Source of the DNA: CAZRIE01 sp964600075
Lineage (GTDB): Bacteria > Bacteroidota > Bacteroidia > Flavobacteriales > Flavobacteriaceae
Length of the DNA: 5,774 bases
Direction: 5' to 3'
Assembly: GCA_964600075.1 (NCBI GenBank)
Contig: CAZRIE010000177.1
Location: forward strand, 1-5,774
In this document: one piece after another, positions 1 to 5,774 of the stretch
Numbering within the stretch: position 1 is the first letter of the stretch
How the letters are laid out: every line of letters starts with the position of its first letter
The notes under the pieces: generated by a model
The model's input: the letters and a program-made list of their open reading frames with translations, nothing else
Database searches by the model: none
What the model was told of the DNA's origin: nothing
Position numbers and translations under genes: made by a program

Positions 1-3000
1 CTCTCCAAAACGCTGACCACCAAATTGGGCTTTACCACCCAGAGGTTGTTGTGTAATCAATGAGTATGGTCCAATAGAACGAGCGTGCATCTTGTCATCT
101 ACCATATGGCCCAATTTCAACATATAGATGACACCCACTGTTGCAGGTTGATCGAAACGTTGCCCTGTTCCACCATCAAAAAGATAAGTATGACCAAATC
201 TTGGGATACCTGCCTCGTCTGTATATTCATTGATTTGATCCAAAGTGGCGCCATCAAAAATCGGGGTCGCATACTTTTTCCCTAATTTAAGACCTGCCCA
301 ACCGAGTACAGTTTCATAGATCTGACCGATGTTCATACGTGATGGTACACCTAACGGATTCAATACGATATCAACAGGAGTTCCATCTTCTAAGAAAGGC
401 ATATCTTCTTGACGTACAATACGCGATACAATACCCTTATTACCGTGACGGCCTGCCATTTTATCACCTACCTTAAGCTTACGCTTTTTGGCGATATAGA
501 CCTTAGCCAATTTCATGATACCTGCCGGCAATTCGTCACCAACGGAAATCGTAAACTTATCCCTTCTCAAATTCCCTTGAAGGTCATTCAACTTGATTTT
601 GTAGTTGTGCAGTAAATCAGTTACAGCGTTGTTGTTATCCTTGTCGGTTGTCCAACTTCCGCCAACCAAGTGGGCAAAATCATCGACCGAGTTTAGCATT
701 TTTTGGGTGTATTTTTTACCTTTTGGTAAAACTTCTTCGCCCAAATCGTTCAACACCCCTTGTGATGTTTTACCGTTGACCAAAGTGAACAGTTTTTCAA
801 TAAGAACATCCTTCAGTTCTTGAAACTTCACTTCGTATTCCAACTCCAACTTATTCAAGTCTTCCTTATCCTCGGAACGCCTTCTTTTGTCCTTTACAGA
901 TCTTGAGAACAACTTCTTTTCTATAACAACACCCCGCAAAGAGGGAGAAGCTTTCAATGAAGCATCCTTTACATCACCGGCCTTATCACCGAATATTGCA
1001 CGTAGCAATTTTTCTTCCGGCGTGGGATCTGATTCCCCTTTCGGCGTAATTTTACCGATTAATATATCCCCAGGTTTTACTTCGGCACCGATACGGATCA
1101 TTCCGTTTTCATCAAGATCTTTTGTAGCTTCTTCGGAAACGTTCGGAATATCATGGGTCAGTTCTTCGGCACCTAGTTTGGTATCTCGAACTTCCAAAGA
1201 ATACTCGTCCACGTGAATGGAGGTAAAGATATCCTCTCGAACTACCTTTTCAGAAATCACAATGGCATCCTCAAAGTTATATCCTTTCCAAGGCATAAAT
1301 GCTACGGTAAGGTTTCTGCCCAAAGCCAGTTCCCCTTTTTCTGTTGCATATCCCTCGCAAAGTACTTGCCCTTTTTTGACCTTATCGCCTTTTTGAACGA
1401 TAGGTTTCAAATTGATACTGGTACCTTGGTTTGTTTTTCTGAATTTAACCAAGTTGTATGATTTCGAATCTTCTTCAAAACTCACCAGTTTCTCGGCTTC
1501 ACTTCTTTTATATTTGACAATAATTTTCTCGGCATCAACATAATCAATAGTTCCATCACCTTCGGCATTGATCAAAACCCTAGAGTCGGAAGCGACCTGA
1601 CGTTCCAATCCAGTACCGACAATCGGAGACTGTGGTTTCAATAAAGGAACGGCCTGGCGCATCATATTCGAGCCCATCAAGGCGCGGTTTGCATCATCAT
1701 GTTCCAAAAACGGAATCAAGGATGCAGAAATCGATGCAATCTGATTCGGCGCAACATCTGTATAATTGACTTCTGATGGATCTACTACGGGGAAATCGCC
1801 TTCTTCACGGGCAATAACCTTTTCGCTGTCGATTTGACCGTTGTCTTTAAGTGGAATGTTCGCTTGGGCAATTTTCATTCCTTCCTCCTCCTCGGCACTC
1901 AAGTAAATAAATTCTTTGGTATTCACCTTCGAGTCAGTGACTTTACGATAGGGAGTTTCTAAAAAGCCCATCGGGTTCACCTTCGCAAAAACCGCAAGTG
2001 AGGAAATCAAACCAATGTTTGGTCCTTCAGGAGTTTCTATCGGGCAAAGTCTACCATAATGTGTATAGTGAACATCACGAACCTCAAAACCTGCTCTTTC
2101 ACGTGAAAGTCCACCTGGCCCTAGCGCCGATAATCTTCTTTTGTGCGTTATCTCCGCCAATGGATTCGTTTGATCCATAAACTGAGATAACTGGTTTGTA
2201 CCAAAGAACGAATTGATTACAGAAGACAAAGTCTTGGCGTTAATCAAATCGATAGGCGTAAACACTTCGTTATCACGAACGTTCATTCGCTCACGAATGG
2301 TTCTTGCCATACGAGCCAAACCAACACCAAATTGTGATGAAAGTTGCTCACCAACAGTACGTACACGACGGTTAGAAAGGTGATCAATATCATCGATCTC
2401 GGCTTTTGAATTGATGAGCTCGATCAAATATTTGATAATCGTGATGATATCTTCTTTAGTCAAGACTTGCTTATCCATTCCGATATCCAACTGCAATTTC
2501 TTGTTCATTCGGTAACGCCCGACTTCACCTAAGTTGTAGCGTTGATCAGAGAAGAACAATTTGTCAATGATACCACGTGCGGTCTCCTCATCGGGCGGCT
2601 CAGCGTTTCTCAATTGACGGTAAATATGTTCTACAGCTTCCTTTTCAGAGTTTGTAGGATCTTTTTGTAGCGTATTATGAATAATTGCATAGTCAGACTG
2701 TGCATTGTTTTCTTTATGTAAAAGGATGGTCTTCACATCGGCATCGATAATTTCATCGATATGATCCTTTTCCAAAACGGTATCGCGATCCAAGATAATC
2801 TCATTTCGTTCGATGGAAACTACCTCACCAGTATCCTCATCTACAAAATCTTCGTGCCATGTGTTCAAAACTCTGGCAGCCAATTTACGCCCCAATACTT
2901 TTTTTAATCCTGCTTTTGAAACTTTTACTTCCTCAGAGAGGTCAAAAATTTCCAAAATATCCTTATCTCGTTCAAAACCAATAGCCCTGAACAAGGTAGT

Positions 3001-3600
3001 CACAGGTAATTTCTTCTTTCGATCGATATAGGCGTACATCACACCATTGATATCGGTCGCGAATTCAATCCATGATCCTTTGAACGGAATAACTCTTGCG
3101 GAATACAACTTGGTTCCGTTAGCGTGGAAAGATTGTCCGAAGAACACCCCTGGCGAGCGGTGCAATTGGGAGACCACTACCCTTTCGGCGCCGTTGATAA
3201 CAAACGTACCACTTGGTGTCATGTAGGGAATCGTACCCAAATACACATCTTGTACGATGGTTTCGAAATCTTCATGTTCGGGATCAGTACAATATAATTT
3301 CAAACGTGCCTTTAAAGGAACGCTGTACGTCAAACCACGCTCGATACATTCTTGAATGGAATATCGCGGTGGATCGATGAAGTAATCTAAAAATTCTAGT
3401 ACGAATTGGTTTCTGGTATCCGTAATGGGGAAGTTCTCTTGGAAGGTGTTATATAAACCTTCGACACCTCTTTCATCAGATTTGGTCTCAAGTTGAAAAA
3501 AGTCTTGAAACGACTTGATCTGAATGTCCAAGAAATCCGGATACGCCGGCGTGTTCTTAGCAGATGCAAAATTTATTCTCTCAGTGTGTTGTGTGAACAT
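1..3600 (-). CDS. rpoB: RNA polymerase beta subunit (RpoB), 3' end cut off by window edge
   Basis: This is the beta subunit of the core RNA polymerase, which forms one pincer of the DNA cleft and part of the active centre. I translated the frame line by line: it is open for exactly 1200 codons with no stop, and the last roughly 70 residues lie outside the window. The start is fixed by an in-frame TAG immediately before the ATG, and the next Met is at residue 127. Visible landmarks are SQLHRSPGVFF (144-154), the rifampicin region with Q473, D476, H486 and S491 (E. coli Q513, D516, H526, S531), the FEDA motif with E777/D778 (E. coli E813/D814), the flap segment KITPKGESDPTPEEKLLRAIFGDKAGDVKDAS, and GDKMAGRHGNKG (1045-1056) with K1047 and K1055 (E. 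coli K1065, K1073). The fragment ends in GGKAQFGGQRFGE. A charged segment at about 901-1018 matches the position of a known lineage-variable insertion. The drug-site residues are of the usual sensitive type. It is the last gene of the visible operon; rpoC probably follows off the left edge. Confidence 0.99.
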   Translation of the reverse strand, partial: MFTQHTERINFASAKNTPAYPDFLDIQIKSFQDFFQLETKSDERGVEGLYNTFQENFPITDTRNQFVLEFLDYFIDPPRYSIQECIERGLTYSVPLKARLKLYCTDPEHEDFETIVQDVYLGTIPYMTPSGTFVINGAERVVVSQLHRSPGVFFGQSFHANGTKLYSARVIPFKGSWIEFATDINGVMYAYIDRKKKLPVTTLFRAIGFERDKDILEIFDLSEEVKVSKAGLKKVLGRKLAARVLNTWHEDFVDEDTGEVVSIERNEIILDRDTVLEKDHIDEIIDADVKTILLHKENNAQSDYAIIHNTLQKDPTNSEKEAVEHIYRQLRNAEPPDEETARGIIDKLFFSDQRYNLGEVGRYRMNKKLQLDIGMDKQVLTKEDIITIIKYLIELINSKAEIDDIDHLSNRRVRTVGEQLSSQFGVGLARMARTIRERMNVRDNEVFTPIDLINAKTLSSVINSFFGTNQLSQFMDQTNPLAEITHKRRLSALGPGGLSRERAGFEVRDVHYTHYGRLCPIETPEGPNIGLISSLAVFAKVNPMGFLETPYRKVTDSKVNTKEFIYLSAEEEEGMKIAQANIPLKDNGQIDSEKVIAREEGDFPVVDPSEVNYTDVAPNQIASISASLIPFLEHDDANRALMGSNMMRQAVPLLKPQSPIVGTGLERQVASDSRVLINAEGDGTIDYVDAEKIIVKYKRSEAEKLVSFEEDSKSYNLVKFRKTNQGTSINLKPIVQKGDKVKKGQVLCEGYATEKGELALGRNLTVAFMPWKGYNFEDAIVISEKVVREDIFTSIHVDEYSLEVRDTKLGAEELTHDIPNVSEEATKDLDENGMIRIGAEVKPGDILIGKITPKGESDPTPEEKLLRAIFGDKAGDVKDASLKASPSLRGVVIEKKLFSRSVKDKRRRSEDKEDLNKLELEYEVKFQELKDVLIEKLFTLVNGKTSQGVLNDLGEEVLPKGKKYTQKMLNSVDDFAHLVGGSWTTDKDNNNAVTDLLHNYKIKLNDLQGNLRRDKFTISVGDELPAGIMKLAKVYIAKKRKLKVGDKMAGRHGNKGIVSRIVRQEDMPFLEDGTPVDIVLNPLGVPSRMNIGQIYETVLGWAGLKLGKKYATPIFDGATLDQINEYTDEAGIPRFGHTYLFDGGTGQRFDQPATVGVIYMLKLGHMVDDKMHARSIGPYSLITQQPLGGKAQFGGQRFGE

Positions 3601-3640
3601 CTATGGACAGTATTTTGAACGTGAATACTAAATTCGGGTC

Positions 3641-3658
3641 GTATATAACTTCATATAC
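3641..3658 (-). other. Weak A/U-rich hairpin in rpoB leader
   Basis: GTATAT (3641-3646) and ATATAC (3653-3658) are perfect inverted repeats around a 6-nt loop, and one further U-G pair is possible on the minus-strand RNA. It lies between the larger spacer hairpin and the rpoB start, about 40 nt upstream of the ATG. With mostly A-U pairs the stem is weak, and such repeats arise by chance in A/T-rich spacers, so a function is uncertain. Confidence 0.25.
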
Positions 3659-3680
3659 ATAAATCTTACCTGTATAAAAT

Positions 3681-3723
3681 GGCTTAGGTCTAGCTCCGCC
3701 GACGACGAAAAAAGACCTAAACC
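3681..3723 (-). promoter_or_regulatory. Hairpin in rplL-rpoB spacer: possible attenuator or processing site
   Basis: Read on the minus strand, GGTTTAGGTCT (from 3723 to 3713) pairs with AGACCTAAGCC (from 3691 to 3681). This gives an 11-bp stem with a single G-U wobble around a 21-nt loop. Inside the loop, CGTC and GGCG can form a further short stem (three Watson-Crick pairs and one G-U). The 5' arm begins 22 nt after the rplL stop, and the 3' arm ends 80 nt before the rpoB start. Only a short U run (ATTTTATA, about 3 nt on) follows the stem, so a full intrinsic terminator looks unlikely. Partial termination or an RNase cleavage site that lowers rpoB relative to rplL is plausible, by analogy with the attenuator and RNase III site in the E. 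coli rplL-rpoB spacer. The pairing is seen directly; the role is inferred. Confidence 0.6.
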
Positions 3724-3744
3724 AAAGTGCTATGGTTGCTGCTA

Positions 3745-4125
3745 TTATTTAAGCTCAACTTCTGCTCCTGCTTCTTCTAATGATTTCTTGATTCCTTCTG
3801 CTTCGTCTTTAGAAACACCTTCCTTAACGGCTTTAGGCGCGCTATCAACGATATCTTTGGCATCTTTCAATCCAAGACCGGTCAATTCTTTTACCAATTT
3901 AACTACAGCTAATTTAGAACCACCTGCTGCGGTTATGATTACGTCGAATTCCGTTTGCTCTTCGGCTGCTTCACCAGCTTCTGCACCAGCTCCACCAGCG
4001 GCAACTGCAACGGCTGCGGCTGCAGGCTCGATACCATACTCATCTTTTAATATATCAGCCAACTCGTTAACCTCTTTTACGGTCAAGTTTACTAATTGTT
4101 CTGCGAATTCTTTTAAATCTGCCAT
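3745..4125 (-). CDS. rplL: 50S ribosomal protein L7/L12
   Basis: L7/L12 is the acidic, multi-copy protein of the ribosomal stalk. It recruits the translational GTPases (EF-Tu, EF-G, IF2, RF3) and stimulates GTP hydrolysis. The 126-residue product is close to the family norm of about 120-130 and has all three usual parts. These are an N-terminal dimerisation and L10-binding helical region (about 1-33), an Ala/Gly/Glu hinge (about 34-57, with an AAAAVAVAAGG run), and a globular C-terminal domain (58-126). The C-terminal domain starts at TEFDVIITAAGGSKLAVVK and carries the factor-binding GLGLKDAKD helix (84-91) and the end EEAGAEVELK. The ATG gives the normal N-terminus (MADLKEFAEQLVNLTVKE). The 51-nt leader is A/T-rich with no Shine-Dalgarno sequence, as is common in Bacteroidota. 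It follows its partner rplJ, as expected. Confidence 0.99.
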   Translation of the reverse strand: MADLKEFAEQLVNLTVKEVNELADILKDEYGIEPAAAAVAVAAGGAGAEAGEAAEEQTEFDVIITAAGGSKLAVVKLVKELTGLGLKDAKDIVDSAPKAVKEGVSKDEAEGIKKSLEEAGAEVELK

Positions 4126-4176
4126 TTTTCTATCGTTTAATAAAATTTTAAAATATACTTAGTTTATAGTGCGTAC

Positions 4177-4692
4177 TTATCTTTCTGATAATGTCTTAAG
4201 GATGCCGGCCAATTTACCACCGCCGGATTTCAATCCGGAAATAACGTTCTTAGCAGGCGATTGCAACAATCCGATGATCTCACCGATCATTTCTTCTTTG
4301 GATTTGATGCTTACCAATGCATCCAAATTTTCATCACCAATATAAATTGCTTCTTCAACAAAAGCTCCTTTTAGTAGCGGCTTATCCGATTTCTTTCTGA
4401 AATTCTTGATGAGCTTTGCAGGAGCGTTCCCGATTTCGGAAAACATCAACGAAGTATTGCCCTTGAGCACTTCGGGAAGTTCACCGAACTCTTTTTCTGA
4501 AGCTTCCATTGCTTTTGCAAGCAAGGTATTCTTGACAACCGCTAATTTCACGTTTGCTTTAAAAGCTGCCCTCCTCAAATCGGAGGTCTGTGCTGCGTTC
4601 AATCCCGATATATCTGCCAAATAAATGGTGGGACTATCGGCCAACTGCGAAGTCAAATCTTGTATTACGTTTGCTTTTTCTTCTCTTGTCAT
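4177..4692 (-). CDS. rplJ: 50S ribosomal protein L10
   Basis: L10 forms the base of the L7/L12 stalk: its N-terminal domain binds 23S rRNA next to L11, and its C-terminal helix carries L7/L12 dimers. The 171-residue length is normal for the family (about 165-175). Visible marks are the N-terminal MTREEKANVIQDLTSQL helix, YLADISGLNAAQTSDLRR (24-41), the conserved VKNTLLAKA segment (53-61), the KGNTSLMF segment (77-84), and a C-terminal stretch from about residue 135 that should form the L7/L12-binding helix. An in-frame TAG lies 15 nt upstream of the ATG, so the start cannot lie much further upstream. The gene begins only 28 nt after the rplA stop. In E. coli and Bacillus, the L10-L7/L12 complex represses its own mRNA by binding a long leader; a leader of that size does not fit in this spacer. 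Confidence 0.98.
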   Translation of the reverse strand: MTREEKANVIQDLTSQLADSPTIYLADISGLNAAQTSDLRRAAFKANVKLAVVKNTLLAKAMEASEKEFGELPEVLKGNTSLMFSEIGNAPAKLIKNFRKKSDKPLLKGAFVEEAIYIGDENLDALVSIKSKEEMIGEIIGLLQSPAKNVISGLKSGGGKLAGILKTLSER

Positions 4693-4702
4693 ACTGTAAA
4701 TT

Positions 4703-4720
4703 TTGAACTACCCAGTTCGA
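4703..4720 (-). other. Small tetraloop hairpin in rplA-rplJ spacer
   Basis: On the minus strand GAACT (from 4718 to 4714) and AGTTC (from 4709 to 4705) form a perfect 5-bp stem closing a GGGT tetraloop. This fills half of the 28-nt spacer, between the rplA stop and the rplJ start. It lies about 12 nt before the rplJ ATG, where it could affect initiation or translational coupling. The stem is short and could be chance. Confidence 0.3.
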
Positions 4721-5410
4721 TTAAACTGTCTTTGGATCCAATTGAACGCTCGGGCTCATGGTGCTTGACATGAATATACTTTTCATGTAAACGCCTTTTG
4801 CAGCAGCTGGCTTCATCTTCATTAAAGTATCCAATAACTCATTGGCATTGTCCGCAATTTTATCTGCAGAAAAGGATGCTTTACCTACTGCAGCGTGCAC
4901 AATACCTGTTTTGTCCACCTTGAAATCGATTTTACCCGCTTTTACGTCGGATACCGCTTTAGCGACATCCATAGTAACAGTACCCGTTTTCGGATTGGGC
5001 ATAAGTCCACGTGGTCCTAAAACACGGCCCAATGGCCCTAGCTTACCCATTACGCTTGGCATGGTGATGATGACATCAACATCCGTCCAACCGCCTTTGA
5101 TTTTATCCAAGTACTCGTCCAACCCAACAAAATCTGCTCCTGCTTCTGTAGCCTCTGCCTCTTTGTCAGGAGTAACCAAAGCCAAAACCTTAACATCTTT
5201 ACCGGTACCATGTGGAAGTGTAACTACCCCACGAACCATCTGATTGGCCTTTCTTGGATCAACACCCAAACGAATCGCCAAATCAACGGATGCATCAAAT
5301 TTTGTACTAGTAATCTCTTTTACCAAAGCAGCACCTTCTTCGACAGAATACAATTTATCCTTATCGATTTTGGTATGGGCCTCCTTTTGTTTCTTTGTTA
5401 ACTTTGCCAT
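4721..5410 (-). CDS. rplA: 50S ribosomal protein L1
   Basis: L1 binds helices 76-78 of 23S rRNA and forms the mobile L1 stalk that helps release deacylated tRNA from the E site; in many bacteria it also represses its own operon. The 229-residue product has the normal length (about 229-234). The family signature is plain at 117-140: MPSVMGKLGPLGRVLGPRG, then LMPNPKTGTVT. Domain I, the RNA-binding part, is built from about 1-67 and 160-229, with domain II inserted between them. The C-terminal part has the conserved AAAKGVYMKSIFMSSTMSPSV stretch. The start is firm because an in-frame TAA lies directly before the ATG. The 19-nt leader after rplK is A-rich without a Shine-Dalgarno sequence, so the gene is almost certainly co-transcribed with rplK. 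No L1-binding mimic of the rRNA site is apparent within the window; in E. coli it lies upstream of rplK, which would be off the right edge. Confidence 0.99.
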   Translation of the reverse strand: MAKLTKKQKEAHTKIDKDKLYSVEEGAALVKEITSTKFDASVDLAIRLGVDPRKANQMVRGVVTLPHGTGKDVKVLALVTPDKEAEATEAGADFVGLDEYLDKIKGGWTDVDVIITMPSVMGKLGPLGRVLGPRGLMPNPKTGTVTMDVAKAVSDVKAGKIDFKVDKTGIVHAAVGKASFSADKIADNANELLDTLMKMKPAAAKGVYMKSIFMSSTMSPSVQLDPKTV

Positions 5411-5429
5411 TTAAATTGCTTTTAAGATT

Positions 5430-5774
5430 TTAAAAAGGTCGTTTACCTGCAACTTTCAAACCCATAGACCTTGCCGTACCTGCGACCATACTCATGGCCG
5501 ATTCTACAGTAAAGGCATTGAGGTCTACCATCTTGTCTTCGGCTATCGCCTTGACTTGGTCCCAAGTAACATTACCTGATTTTACTCGGTTTGGTTCGCC
5601 AGATCCTTTTTTAATCTTAGCTGCTTCCAACAATTGAACTGCCGCCGGTGGTGTTTTTACGACAAAGTCAAAAGACTTGTCTTTATAGACGGTGATAACA
5701 ACTGGCAATATCTTGCCTGGTTTGTCCTGCGTTCGCGCATTGAACTGCTTACAGAACTCCATGATGTTAACTCC
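5430..5774 (-). CDS. rplK: 50S ribosomal protein L11, 5' end cut off by window edge
   Basis: L11 binds the GTPase-associated region of 23S rRNA at the foot of the L7/L12 stalk and is needed for RelA activation and for thiostrepton action. The frame stays open to the window edge and encodes 114 residues starting GVNIMEFCKQFNA. This aligns with E. coli L11 from G32 on, so about 31 N-terminal residues are missing. The ATG at 5760-5762 therefore codes for an internal Met and is not the start. The end of the N-terminal domain is seen as PVVITVYKDKSFDFVVKTPPAAVQLLEAA. The RNA-binding C-terminal domain follows, with KKGSGEPNRVKSGNVTWDQV and the conserved GTARSMGLKV near the end. The thiostrepton-site prolines (E. 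coli P22 and P26) lie outside the window. It is the first visible gene of the operon; by the usual order, nusG should lie upstream. Confidence 0.98.
   Translation of the reverse strand, partial: GVNIMEFCKQFNARTQDKPGKILPVVITVYKDKSFDFVVKTPPAAVQLLEAAKIKKGSGEPNRVKSGNVTWDQVKAIAEDKMVDLNAFTVESAMSMVAGTARSMGLKVAGKRPF

Noticed and set aside
887..1216. A 109-codon open frame on the plus strand inside rpoB, with other shorter ones along the gene.
   Set aside because: The minus strand encodes an uninterrupted, recognisable RpoB here; the plus-strand frames have no protein-like features.
3601..3744. A separate promoter for rpoB in the rplL-rpoB spacer.
   Set aside because: No TAnnTTTG element with a TTTG at the right distance is seen on the minus strand, so a promoter call would be unsupported.
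4141..4150. A 10-bp A/T palindrome (TAAAATTTTA) in the rplJ-rplL spacer as a possible operator.
   Set aside because: Such palindromes are expected by chance in A/T-rich leaders, and there is no second copy or known regulator link.
3788..4162. A 124-codon open frame on the plus strand opposite rplL.
   Set aside because: It is a shadow of the Ala-rich rplL coding sequence; its Ser/Ala/Pro-rich translation resembles no protein, and rplL is certain.
4842..5243. A 133-codon open frame on the plus strand opposite rplA.
   Set aside because: It is antisense to a certain L1 gene, and its composition reflects the complement of the L1 codons.
5430..5762. Reading rplK as a complete 110-residue gene starting at the ATG at 5760-5762.
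   Set aside because: The frame stays open to the window edge with the conserved GVNI just upstream, and L11 needs about 31 more N-terminal residues.

Overview
The window is a stretch of a core ribosomal-protein/RNA-polymerase operon, with every gene on the minus strand. In transcription order (right to left) it holds rplK (L11, 5' end cut off by the window edge), rplA (L1), rplJ (L10), rplL (L7/L12) and rpoB (RNA polymerase beta subunit, 3' end cut off by the other edge). This is the classic bacterial rplKAJL-rpoB(C) order. The four genes after rplK have supported starts, and every reading frame is intact over the part present.

The organism looks like a member of the Bacteroidota, most likely the Flavobacteriia (Flavobacteriaceae-like). 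This rests on recalled family resemblance of the RpoB sequence, for example the N-terminal ERINFASAKNTP stretch and the FFGTNQLSQFMDQTNPLAE version of the rifampicin region. It also fits the A/T-rich leaders without Shine-Dalgarno sequences before every visible start. No database search was possible.

Layout: 1-3600 rpoB (first 1200 codons); 3601-3744 the longest spacer, with an 11-bp hairpin and a weaker A/U-rich hairpin; 3745-4125 rplL; a 51-nt A/T-rich spacer; 4177-4692 rplJ; a 28-nt spacer with a small tetraloop hairpin; 4721-5410 rplA; a 19-nt spacer; 5430-5774 rplK. No spacer contains an exact Bacteroidota -7 type element (TAnnTTTG read on the minus strand), so the genes are probably co-transcribed from a promoter beyond the right edge.

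The products work together in translation and transcription. L11, L10 and L7/L12 form the GTPase-associated stalk of the 50S subunit, L1 forms the opposite mobile stalk at the tRNA exit side, and the beta subunit forms one side of the RNA polymerase active cleft. The rplL-rpoB spacer is where ribosomal-protein and polymerase expression could be uncoupled, and it holds the only noteworthy non-coding structure. I found no mobile element, CRISPR array, RNA gene or novel system; this is an ordinary housekeeping region.
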